Shown piece by piece: positions 1 to 11,657 of a stretch of 64,000 nt of DNA. The translations under genes were made by a program, and so were the position numbers. The stretch is from Microdochium bolleyi (lineage: Eukaryota > Ascomycota > Sordariomycetes > Xylariales > Microdochiaceae). The DNA is taken from contig KQ964254.1 of assembly GCA_001566295.1 (NCBI GenBank), positions 248,001-312,000 on the forward strand, written 5' to 3'. How positions within the stretch are numbered: position 1 is the first letter of the stretch; every line of letters begins with the position of its first letter. A model generated the notes under the pieces. The model searched no databases, had not been told where the DNA came from, and saw only the letters and a list, made by a program, of their open reading frames with translations.

Positions 1-259
1 AGACACGTTTCATCCAACACAACCTCCATGCATAACCTATGGAGGACGTTTCTCTAGTGATACTGGATTCGGGATGCTGATGTCTTTGTCACCAAGGATG
101 GTAGAGGTCATGGCTCGATAATTTGAGACTCGAGGTTATGATTATTTATTGGATAGGCAAGTGTATTGACGAAAACGCCATGTGTACTTGGTGGTGACAG
201 GTGTATGTATCTTAGCACTTACACTGCTCGACGCTGGGCAGTGGCACAGACGAGACCCC

Positions 260-3200
260 TCACAATTGTGCTCCGGGCACTGGCTCCGTCTCTGCCCTGG
301 AGTTGTTCCACCGTGGCAGTTTGAACGACTTCAGGGCATTGCTTGCGGACCGCGACCGCGACCGCGAGCTACTGCCAGTATCAGGCCGCGACGGACCAGC
401 TGCAGATGAAGCAGGGATAATTGTTTGACCTCCAGGCCGCATCATGACAAAGGAAGATGATGCAACAGAAGACCCACCAGGGGACGCCGATGGCGTCGAC
501 GACGTATAGACCGACGATACTAGGTCATGGGGACGAGGCCTGGTGTTGAGGCTGCCCATCTTCGATGTGAGCGCAGCAGTGGCACCATCACTGACGGGAG
601 CGACGGAGCTCGGTGGACTAGGCGGCCGACTTGGGAGCATGCCAGAACCCATGGTCGACGATGCTAGGCTGCCCGGCCGGAAACGTCGGTCCCGGCGCGT
701 CTCTTCCTCCTTGCCAGTCTGTGCACCAGACCTTATGTAATTCGCCTGTACCCACTGGGACGTAATCTGGCTTCGGGGAGTCTCTGCGACTCGTGAAGGC
801 ATAGGGAGCTCGGGAGATCGGCTCGTGTCTCTACTCGTGGGCGGTGTAAAGTCTGCCAGGTTGCGGTTCATCAGCGGGTGGCCTGCTGGTACTTGCGGCG
901 ATATTTCGGAAAAGTCGGGCAGATCATTTGCGGGAAGTCTGCTGAGTCGACGTATAGATCGCATGTTACGGCTGATGAATGTAGACATGTTCCGCACAGC
1001 AACACCGTCCTCGTGCGCCTGCAGCATGGGGACACCACCGGATTGTGCCGCTTTCGCTTGCTCCGTGTGTCTTGACGCCAGTGTGGTCCTCCCGCGGTGG
1101 TGGTCGTCGGAAGCTTTGGCAGGCATTGGTGGTTTAGTTTCTTTCAGAGTCTGCTGAATCATCATAATGACGCTTTCAAACTCGACCGTGGGACGAGCGT
1201 GGACTGGCACGAACGAAGGGGATGAGTCGAGCAAGGCGTCTTGGGTGAGGATAAACAACGAGCCGTCTCTCACACGCTGTCTCACGATGTGCCATCTCGT
1301 TCTCGCAGGGTTGCGCTCGATCGCTGGCTGATGAACGGAGTACGTAGCCAACTTTGAATAGAACACCTGCAGACGCTGAGCCATACGCTCGAGAATCTGC
1401 ATGAGTACCATGATGAGAGCAGAGGTCACTCTTGACTCAGATGTCAAGTTAAGGCTCATGACGGCACCGAAGGCATCCATCCCCTGAGTGACCTCGTCTC
1501 TGATGTCTTCAAGGAGAGAAATGTCCAGCTCTACCGAGGTTCTAGCGTAGCTCATGATGCCCTTCTCGTGAAAATGTGCGCCACGACTATCTGTGACGAA
1601 CTCGCCCACAAGAGACACCTGTCTTGACGTAGCTACAGCGTCGTCGCTTGTCTTAGCTCGCGCTATGATACCAAGAACGTCGGGAAGCCGCGTTGCTGCA
1701 CCATCCGAAGACAAGTTGGCCAGCCCAAACGAAAGCTTGAGGACCAACTCCTGGAATTTTGGCCCGAAGAGCGCGGCAAACCCCCCTTGGAGGAGCCTTG
1801 ACTGATATTGGTAGAATCGCTTGACGGCCCTGATGCTCAATATGTTGCCTTGTGTCCAATAAGCCGTTGGGTCCAAAGAAGCATCAATATCTTTGTCCAT
1901 GATGGTGTTCATCTCGAATTGCTGTGCAACTAGTGTCTCCACCACAGTCCTCAGGTAGTCCTGCCACAGGTCATAGAATCGGCTGATCTCGTAAAGTGTC
2001 CCTGGGTACTCGGGTTTTGGCGCAAGGTCGCCAATGTAATATTTCGTCAACAGACTGCTAACCTCTGGGTTGTTTGTGTGCGCGAGGTCATCAAACGACT
2101 TCGAGCAGTCGACGCCAGCGTTGGATTTGATGATCAGGGTGCCGCCTGGGTGCATTGGGCAAAAGGAAGTCACATCATAGACCTTGCCATGCACGGCGAT
2201 CCAGATGCCCGTGCCCGCACGGTGGCCAGTATGTTTGGCGAGTTGCGACAAGGTGATGGTTGGTGTGTTGCACGGTAAGGGCTTTGGCGTCATGAAAATA
2301 TCAAGCATGAAGCGCCGCTCAGCAAAAGCCGTGTTGATAATGTCGTCGGTCGAGTCCATGGTGGTGGTCTGTTGGTTGTAGACGGCCTTGCGGATGCCCG
2401 TCATGACCGAGTCAAAGACCGCGACAGAGCCGCAGACGTACAAGTAACCACCAAGACCGCCCTGCTTCTTGCTCATGACGAGATCACAGATCGTGCTGCT
2501 TTGCTCGATGATCAGTGCATCGATATAGCGAGGCGCAATGGCTTTCTCCGTCAGTTGGTGCCTGGCAGCATCGTACACGAGGCCCCGATTATCACGGGAA
2601 AAGGCAGTGTGCACTTCCATGTGTCCCGCACTAACGTGCTCTCGAAGCTCTTCCTCGTAGCAAAACTTGTCCCGAGACTGCACACCAAGATAAAGGATGT
2701 TGCGCCCAACATTGCCTCGACTGATCCTTGCCTGCCAGAAGCTGCGGAACGGTGCAATACCGCTTCCCCCGGCGAAGTATGCGCACGGGGCCGCTCCGTC
2801 GAGGGGCAGGTGAAATGCGACAGGCTTGGACACCCCTATTAGGACCTCTTCATCAATGGGTGAGGGCTCATCCGAAGGCTCGATGAAGGGGTTGAGGAAG
2901 CCACTACCAACACCACACCTGGTAGCGGCTTTGCCAGAGCTGAAAAGAGAACTCTGTTCGTAAACAGCACGAGATACGGACAGGTCAAGAGTGCTCGGGA
3001 GCAAATCGTTGGAGAACTGAGAGATGGAGTATGTGCGAGGCACCTCGACGTGAACCAGATCACCTAGCCAATGGAGGCCTCCCATCAGACTGAAAGCCTG
3101 GTCCCAGATATCTGGTGGCGTGTCCAGCACTGAAGCTTGGAGAAGATCCCCAAGAGATCCTCGAATGGGCCATTCGGGAGTTGAGAGCGCTTGGACCACG

Positions 3201-5461
3201 ATCGAGGATGACCCTTGCAGTAACGCGTGGACTTTCAGAACAAGCTCCTTGGTGAGAGGTGCCAAGTGTCCACGCCGGATAATGTCTTTCACAGTCAATG
3301 AAGGCGGTGGTGTCCTGCGAATGGAGCCGAGATGTTCCGCAAAGCGTGTCCACAGGGGCGTGAGCATGACGGGTACTTCCAGCATATCCTCTAAGCCCAA
3401 GGCCAATAGGACCTTGGCACATTCGTCCCAGCCATTCAGGGGCATGACCGCCAAACGGTCTCCTGGCTGGAAAGTAACACCAGTGTCCTGCAAATCGAGA
3501 GTGACCTTGGCAATGGTTCTTGAAGCATCGCCGTCGACCTGTGACCGACTGAGGATTGAGGAGGGATACCGGCACTCCTCGAAAGAACCTCTCATCTGAT
3601 GAGGCTCTACGAGATTTTTGCCTCGGTATACTTCGAGCCTCTCCTTCATCGCGTCTGCAAACTGGCGGTGTGTCTCCTCCCAGGGTCTGCCGTCCGTATC
3701 ACCACTGCCAGAGTTGCCATTGGTCCCCGCTCGACCACACTTGGCCGCGACAGACAGGATGCCCCAGACTTTGTAGCGGTGAACGCCCATGAAGCCTCGC
3801 TCGCCCGTGTAGGCTTCGATGATGCCGTCGAGTACGCCCATAAGTCGCGAATCTCCGGACTTCATGACAAACTCGGGAACGCTGTAGTGATATTCCACAG
3901 CAGCAATGAATGCTCTGAGGTTGGACGGCTGCCACGCGCGCAGGTGAACAGCCTCGGCCCCGAGGAAGGAGGAGTACTTCTTGCGGCCGAGAAAGGCATC
4001 CATAAGTAAGTATGGCGGAAATTGCAAACCAGATGCGGCAGGTGTTCTTTTCGACAGAGGCGTCGAGAAATTCCCCCACAACGTCCACCTGTCTGCTGCT
4101 ACATAGTTCTCTCCGGAGCTTGGATTCGGAGAAATTGAGTGGAAAGCGTTTGGCATCTGCTCGAGAATCTCCTTCAGTCGAACCATCTCTCGTAGGAGGC
4201 CCTCGACATTGCGTGTCATGACGTGTTCCTGGCAATTCGCAATGGCATCGGGGCCGTGTTGGAAAGACCCTGCGTGTCGTACATGGTCAGTCCAGCTACG
4301 ATATTATCCTATCCTTACTCCCTGGGGTTCTGCCCTGTCGACGCTCAGTAGGTTGACTCTGTAGAAGGCCTCTGACATACCTGATGTGTCTGCACAACCT
4401 TTTAGAAATGCGATCTCAGAGCGTTCACCGAACATGGGCCAGCGTAGTTCCATGTTTTCAAATCTGGCGACGTAAGGATAGGTCGAGGTTGGGTCAATAA
4501 TCTTGACGTTGTATGAGCTCTGGTCCGGGAAGCTCAGGTGAGGGATGGCTCGACCCATGCGTTTGGAGATCTGAAAGTATGGAAGGCCGATCGTTTTTGG
4601 GATGCCTTTGAGCTCAAGGATGACATCGTCGCTCATTTCCACGTCAATCTTTGCTGACGAGGACAAGACATTGATGCCCTCATTTCTCTCCTCCCATCTG
4701 TAGATTGAACACAGCATACCAAGTGCCACAAGCGCTGCCCACAGGGCTTGGTCGGGAATGTTCTCGATTGTTCCCTCCACCAGTGGGAGAGCTGCAACAC
4801 ACTCTCGCAGCCGACCGCGTGCGAGGCAGCCAGGTACTCTCTCGCACAGGTCACTCCAAATACGACCCGGGGAACGGGCCAAGGCAGCCACGTGTACGTT
4901 CATGTCTGGAGGGACGAAGCCATACTCGGTGGTGAGGAAGCCGTCCTTCCAGCCGGTTCGGGGACCTATTTCCTGAGCACGGAGAATGACCTGTCTGGCA
5001 GGTGCTCCCAGCGCTACTGCAAGCAGGTCGAGATCGGCAGCGGGAATGGTGTCGATGTTTTGTGTTTGGTTTAGCTCTTTCGGGGTAGGGAAGTCTGGAT
5101 ACAGAATCTCGTTGATGGCTTTTCGTTCTCTACAACCACGTCTCAGTAACAGCAGAGCCCGCTTCGAGCGTTGCGACTCACCTTTGACGGAGCCACTGCT
5201 CTGCGTCGGCGCTTTCGGGGATCTATCCACGCAGAGTTAGTAAGACAACTTCCGAATGTGTTCTGATACACATCCATAGCTCGGTCACCAGCAGGTTTAG
5301 CTCACGCTGAAGGCAGCCCGGACATCACCGGGTTGGGTATAACCAGAAAAGGCACACCCACGAGGCCCGGCAGCCGCTGCGGATGTTGTAGCTGACGAGT
5401 CATGGCTGGCAGGACATTGTCCGCGAGCCGCGCCAGAGACTGGGCATGATCTTTCAGACAT
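260..5461 (-). CDS. PrnB-like heme domain / FAD-NADPH reductase / cytochrome b5 fusion enzyme
   Basis: Predicted redox enzyme of about 1651 aa from four exons: 5306-5461, 5182-5222, 4381-5129 and 260-4269. Splice sites are good (GTGAGC, GTGAGT and GTATGT donors; TACTAAC branch point before exon 2). ATG at 5461 begins MSERS. Residues ~55-525 resemble the PrnB/DUF1864 family of the heme-dependent tryptophan dioxygenase superfamily, with the hallmark GFMGVHRYKVW around His479, the likely heme ligand (inference). Residues ~545-960 form a cytochrome P450 reductase-type FAD/NADP(H) module with RTYS (727-730), GGSGIAPF (816-823) and YLYVCGS (924-930). No flavodoxin/FMN domain is present. Residues ~986-1065 are a cytochrome b5 domain with HPGG and axial histidines 1022 and 1046, at the canonical 24-residue spacing. 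A helical region of unknown type (~1070-1400) and a Ser/Pro/Arg-rich disordered tail follow. Substrate is unknown. The b5 domain may replace FMN as the one-electron carrier. Domain calls for reductase and b5 are firm; the PrnB call is by motif memory. Confidence 0.8.
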
Positions 5462-6148
5462 GGTGGCACAGCGGACAAAAAGCGAGATGCGAGTAAGAAA
5501 GTGGTACCCGTATGGGAAGTAGGTGGGAATCAAGATACCAGCAGGAGTGTATCAAACATGCCCCCGGAAAGAAATAGTCGTCAAGATGCAGAAGTTGCGA
5601 CCTGCTCGATGATCAGGAGAGAGCACAGAGGAGAAGCAGTCGAGTGTCAGGACCTCGGGGAAGGGTAAGGCCCGACATCGTGGTGCAGCAACCGCCCACG
5701 ATGCGGCGATGGCCTCTGGAAGAGAGCAGCCCTGGCTATGCCAAGGCATGCCGAGCCTGGTGGTGAAACGGTACAGCATCGCGAGACAGGAGAGAGGGAA
5801 GTTCAGACGCCCAAGCGCCGATGCGGCTCAAGGATCTGCCGGCACTTTGGCTGCGGTCTGGCCCTCCACCACACGCGACCCACATCTCCCCGGGGCTCGC
5901 GGAGCAGAGGCAGCGCTGGAGCGGGAGTCCCCTGACGCTATGCCCAATACGACAAAGCCCCTGCCCAGACTCCCAGGCGGCGAAACCTCCGACATGCCCC
6001 TGCTGGCACCTTATTTCATCTAAACACGATCCAAGGTCTCCAACTCTTGGACTCTTGGCCGGCGCACACAAAGCGGAGTGATGCACCCCAGCTTGATTCA
6101 TACCCTATAGCTCGTGCCCAGGATGGACGTCTGCGAAAGGGTCCTCGC

Positions 6149-6376
6149 CTATATTGCCGTTACCATGGCCGGGTCGGCAGAGGGCGTCGTCGTGGTCGAC
6201 TCGGTAGCCGTCTCACAGAAAGTCTCAGTGCCAGAGATGGTCTCAGTGACGCTCTGCGTCACCGCGGTTACCGCCATGGTGGTGGCACTCTGGGTCACAT
6301 CGCCCTGTACGGTCGGGGGGTAGCCCTGCAGAAGGACAGCCACAGGAGCAGAGAAGGGCGGCCCGGACGTGTTCAC
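6149..6376 (-). other. Possible exon or remnant encoding a Thr/Ser-rich peptide
   Basis: This minus-strand frame encodes a Thr/Val/Ser-rich stretch with spaced T-E-T, T-Q-S and four consecutive Thr, as seen in mucin-like or GPI-anchored fungal surface proteins. It has no ATG at its apparent beginning and ends at a TAG just after a possible GTAACG donor. I could not find a signal peptide exon or a downstream exon. It may be a decayed gene, an exon of an unrecognised gene, or chance. Confidence 0.15.
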
Positions 6377-9300
6377 CCGCGGGCTAAGGATCCAGCACCT
6401 CCATGCGCGATTGCTGCCGCGCTATGCGATCCGCCGGATATGCCAAGGCCCTGGACCTACGTATCGTGGCTGTCGCGGACATCTCGGGCTCGGTATTTGG
6501 TGTTGAAGTTCCTGGGCTCATCCAGTGGCGCGTCGCACTATCGAGAAGTCAGCCAGCCATCCAAGGCACCATCCTAGAGCTGGGGCCGATTAAGCTTCGT
6601 CGCCTGTCCTACGGCCACGGAGCTTCCTCCGGGACGGCGCCTCTAAAGGGTGATGAGCAGTCTGCAGGAGGCCGCCTCTGTCTACCGAGTATCTGTCTCG
6701 CCTGCTGCTGGTGGCTTTGTCATACTGCAGATCCGCTGCTGTTGGCATTCAGCACTGGACATGACATACAACCTCCTGTACGACGCGATCTGCCTACTTG
6801 GTGATAAGAAGGGTACAGCCTACCTGGCCCCGTCCCTGTATAGTTTAGCGCTATTGTAGTGGCCTGACTGAAGCTAACGGATCGTCCTACCAAACATCCC
6901 GGGCGCCAGAACTGCTACCTATTTATCAGGATGAAGCTCTGAGTACTCGTTTTCTTACGATCCCAGTCTCAAAGGGTTGGACTGCCCGACCAAAAATGCA
7001 ACAAAAAGTACAAAACGTACAACACCGGGGATTCGCTGGTCGTCACCGACCCAACTACTGATCCGGCGGTATCGAGCTTGTGTACAGGGGAGCGGACGGG
7101 ACCCTCAATTTTCTCGATCCTATGGTCGTACGTGGAAAGTTTTGCCCTTGTAAACCATTATATACTGCAATGCCAAGCACATACTGAGTGTGGTTGCGAA
7201 GAGCCTCCAAGTTCTGCATATTACTGTATGCCTTGAGAATTCGAGAACAGCCGTGGTATGATTCTCGCTTCAACGTAGTCAGGGTTTCCTCAGTGCGTAG
7301 TCACTGTAGGTGGCCGAGAACCATGATATTGGTACCTTAAGTAGGTGTTACAGATCTGTTGTGGGCATGGCAAAGCTCGAAAATGCCAAGGTGATGCGCT
7401 TGTATTGTCTCATTTTCCAACAATCAGCCATGCCTCGCTCATTTACATCGAGCAGTGGATTTTGTATATTTCTCTCCCTGTCGAGATAGCTAACGTGTTC
7501 CGAGTATGTGCGGACGCTCGAAGCGGCCCGCCGCTGTCGTATCGTGGGCAGAGCACTGCGGAAGAGCCTGTGCACTTCTCCAGAACCCCATCTGCGTCGT
7601 GTCTACCTCTCAGCTCAAGACGAGCCCCCTTGATACATGGGGAGGGCAATTATCATACAGTTGACATTTCAAGCATCTCATGGCCTGGCGTCGAAGTTCG
7701 GGATGAGCTGCCAGATGTGCTTACTCCTGCGGTTAACGTATTTCTTCCACCGTAAGTGACTATCTCCTCTGGATCGCAGTGCTTATTTTCAACCCGAAAC
7801 TTGGATTTCTATTATGACTGAAACCCGAATTTGAGGCTCGTTGTAATAACCAGTCTGTATCGAGTACAGGATTATGGGTGAAGATTATCATGACTGTGCG
7901 CTTCTGACTCTAGCTCCACAACACAACATGATGATCATACAAAGGAATCTTTCGGAATCTATCGCTAACCTACAAATTACCCACTAAATCCTGTCAAGAT
8001 CTTACATTTTCTTTTATACCTAACAGGCTATCTCGTCTCCGACAGAAGCGAGATATGGCAGCACCTGGCAGCATCCGCAATATGACCTTGCCAAAAAGCT
8101 TCGAGGTGTGCGGAGTAATGGTACGGATGATGGCATTCCTGCTGTGTCAAATAATGCACAGTGTACGATCTCTCTGTCGTGTTCGTGATTACAGATGGCG
8201 AATGACACCCTATTCCAAAATATGACCGGCAGGAATTCTGGCTGTGTGTTGTCGACATCCTGGTGAATTGCCTGTCGCACCCCTCGGTGGCTGCTCTAAA
8301 GGATCAAAGACGGAGTCAATGGTCTTCCACTGGTTCATGAGAATTCCACGTGCGAAGGCAGCTTCAGAGTACGGTCGCAAAGGGCACCATGACAGCGCCC
8401 ATAGATGGGCGATCATTCCAAGATATGCACAGGGCAAGAAAAGGGTTGCCGAGGACGCCGAGATCTGTAGGTTGTGTCTTGGATAATTGTACTTTGATCT
8501 TGCTTTCACAGTCCACCAGTCTGGTTCTCACGTTTCGAGCAGCAACGCTACATTTCAGTATTGGTGTTAGTGGAAGACGTAAGAAAATCCGTCGCCAAGC
8601 CGTCAGAGCCGGCCGGAACTGCCTTTTGCCAACGTCAAGTAGGTGCACTACGACGGCCAATATCCATATGAGCTTCGACGTAGGGGCGAGGAAGCAACAG
8701 TGTGTAGATCAAAGCTCGCATTGTACAACCACATTATGACCGTGGACATTTATGACCTCTGTTGTCAGATTGCGGCGAGAGCGTCAGGACCGCCCCTGAC
8801 CAGAGAATAGCTGACTGCGAGAACAAAGCAGCCCAGGAAACACGAGGTCGAATCTGCTTCAAGTTTCGTAGGGCATTTTGCCACACATTATATGTGAGAA
8901 CAGCAGCACCAACCTCATGAAGACTGTGATCGTTCTGCGCTGCTGCTCGGTTGTGTACCCAAGGGTAAAGGACATTGAGCACATCGCAGGCACAAGTAGC
9001 TGCTTCCCTGCAACTCTGGCCCGCCAGACAACCAACAAACTCGAAGAACAAAGTGTGCGGTGGGCAAGGTTGCGGGAACGTAATCCTGGCGTGGTCTTCC
9101 TGCTTGGGTATTTCTATCTCTTGCTGGGTGGGCAAGAGTGACCCACCAAGACTGCTGTACGAAAGGACTTTCTGTGAGCATCCGGAAGACACCCAAATCC
9201 TTACATGGTCAGTTGTTGGTCAAGTCAAAGTCCATTTCACCTTCGCCAATCTTATGGCTTCATCCGAGCCCGGTCCTGCCTGCGTGCCTTGCCTGCGTCG

Positions 9301-9630
9301 AGTTCGTGGTTGGTCCCGAGACCTCCCGCAACCCGGGCCCTCGTGGGAGGCGATCGAGAAGTTCTGGAACGCCAACATCTCGCGACTGCGTACGGACTGA
9401 CAAACACGGCCTTGATCAAGCGAACCTTGCCATCACGAACTCATGAGACAGTAGGGACACTATTTCGCGCTGTACGAATGCCTGAAATGCACGCGTAGAG
9501 AAGCATAGAGTTCCACACATATGAGCAGCCCTAGTGCAATGACACTTCAACGTGGCGCGCTGCACTCAAGGGAGAAGGCGAGTTTTCTCGGCACTCCCAT
9601 CCCCGTGCTAGGCGTATGTTCGGACAAGCG

Positions 9631-9650
9631 TGTGCGTGCGTGCGTGCGTG
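9631..9650. repeat. (TGCG)n microsatellite
   Basis: A short run of about five TGYG units (mostly TGCG) in noncoding sequence; simple-sequence repeat. Confidence 0.8.
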
Positions 9651-9983
9651 CCATGAGCGGTTTTCCGGCCGCCGTGACAAAAAGCCGCAAAAAGGCGCAA
9701 GCCTTGGGCGAGCTGGCCGGACCGGCGGCGTGCCCCGGAAGCGTGGCATGTGCGAGCATTATATGTAAGTCGAGGAAGCCCATGCTCTCCTCCGTCTGCT
9801 CTTCCATCGCCAGCAGTTCCACGACTACCTCGCCGGCCTGGGCTCGGCCGTCCGCCCGCGGCTCAGTGCAAGCCGGACAGGCGCGCGTGGACGTGCAAAT
9901 CAGCTCCTGGGTGACCTTACTCTATATGAAACCACGACAACCCACTCTGCCTCGACCATCTCCAGCACCAATCCGTGCTGCTA

Positions 9984-9998
9984 GACGACGACGACGAC
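9984..9998. repeat. (GAC)5 microsatellite
   Basis: Five tandem GAC trinucleotides in the gene-poor interval. No supported reading frame uses them. Confidence 0.8.
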
Positions 9999-11657
9999 AA
10001 TTCGACGCTGTATGCCAGCCTAGCCGTCCAAAGGCGTATCCGTCAGGCCGCGTCCGACTCATACCCTGTGCCAAGCAGACTCGAGAACCCCCCACAAGAC
10101 ACGGCACAGTCTCGTCGTCGAACTTTTGTCCACAGCCCACAAGACAGGCACTGGCAACCGTGGACCTGGACTGGTATGGGACACGAAACGACAACGACGG
10201 AACCGACAACAGCCAATTCGCCGGACAGGAAATAAAATGGGCCTGGCTGCGATAGGGTCGGCTACCGCGCCAAAACGGCCCGTTTTGCCCAGCCTCTCGA
10301 CTTGAAGTCCACGATACCGTGTGCTCATGACAGACACTGTGCGCCTCTCGCCTCTGTCCGAACAGCCGGAGGGATCCCTGCCCAGCACCGGGCATACCAC
10401 GGGAAATGCACACATCCAGGCTCAGCCGCCTCCCGATCGCGGCCCTGGCGGCGATGTGCTCCTCCGGCTTTCCCGCTTCGGCCTCGCTCGCGCAGCTGCC
10501 ACAAATTCTTTTCGCAAACACCACTATCTGTGTGCGCGCGCCGGCGTGTGCTAGAGTTGGAGCCGCCGACCCTCCGATTCACACCACACAACGCTGAAGC
10601 CGTCAGCCAGTGAGTTGCCTGCAGCCATACCCCTGATCTGTTCCCATTACCAAGAAGCGACGTCACGTCACATCTGCCAGCTCGAGGCCTCGTCTGGTCA
10701 CGTCCGCCATCGTGCACGACTCGCAGCCTGGCCCTCCACGGTCAGTGACCTGCGAGCTGCAACTGCTGGGCCTGACACACGCAATGTGCAATGGCGTCAC
10801 TGCACGGGGCCCCTGTCCGGTCCGTGGGGGGCGTGCGTGCATGTCCATTCCCCCGACAGTTTCTCCAACGCCCACAGCCAACCGAGCGGCCACTGTCCCA
10901 CCATCGTGCCCTAGGTACTCCGTACCCTGTCCGAGCCTGCCCGGCGCATTCCCAGCATGCACAACAATGAGACCGTGGCAATTGGTGAGGTCTGCAGCCA
11001 GCCTGCCAATCCGGCGAGGCCTCGCATCGTGATTGCATTCATGCCCGCGTCCCCCCCTCCGTCTATGCACACGCGCAACTCCGCGAGAAAAACCAAAACG
11101 TCTCTATCATTGTCTTGTGTAATCGCATGTCCAAACCCGTGTAAAACGCCGTCCCCCCAGTATCAATTCCAGACAAAGAAAAACCCGCCAGGTCCTCCTG
11201 CGAAGATGCTGTTTCGGCATCTCTCCTTCTCCATCGTCTGATCGCCAGCTACTCTTGCCATCCTATCTCCCAAGGAATATGTGCACGGCTGGAGATCGCT
11301 GTAGTCTACTAGATGGGCAAGAGAGTCTGTGGCTGGAGAACCTGCGTGCGGGGTGCCCGCTCCCCGAAGCGTGTATGTACAGTTCTTCAGGGTGGGGGCC
11401 CCTCTACAACGCCATCGTCGCCCATTGAAAATCAAATCTTTTGGTGCCGTGGCCTGTTGGGGCCAGTTGCTGAACGCCTCATGCTGGTCGTCAAAAAGCC
11501 ATGCAAGCTAGTAAATGCGCAACAAAGCAAAGGCTGAGTGGATAGCACGCTACCATTCCAGCCCTGAACATCCCACGCAACGGGCGGCAGCAAATACGTG
11601 CCAAGACATTGCTGAGTGCCTCGTCGACATGTGCCAGTGCCTATGCCACTGAGTAGA

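Larger units (their letters stand above)
5462..11657. other. Gene-poor interval, about 6.2 kb
   Basis: No gene could be supported on either strand. Open frames here are short or low in complexity and lack joinable exons or family motifs. A Thr/Ser-rich minus-strand frame at 6149-6376 is the only stretch with protein-like bias. The part near 7750-8030 is visibly more AT-rich than its surroundings. The part from 9.5 to 11.2 kb is GC-rich and holds small microsatellites. The left end should contain the promoter of the redox fusion gene, which starts at 5461 and reads leftward. Confidence 0.5.

Noticed and set aside
7750..8030. AT-rich dip as a possible RIP-mutated transposon
   Set aside because: Composition shift is mild and no transposase, reverse transcriptase or terminal repeat could be seen.
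9521..10255. 244-codon plus-strand open frame
   Set aside because: Ser/Arg/Pro/Cys-biased composition, no motif, overlapping equally long frames on the other strand; typical of GC-rich noncoding DNA.
11524..11560. tRNA A-box-like sequence (GAGTGGATAGCACGC)
   Set aside because: No GGTTCGANTCC-type B box at the right distance and no cloverleaf that I could fold.
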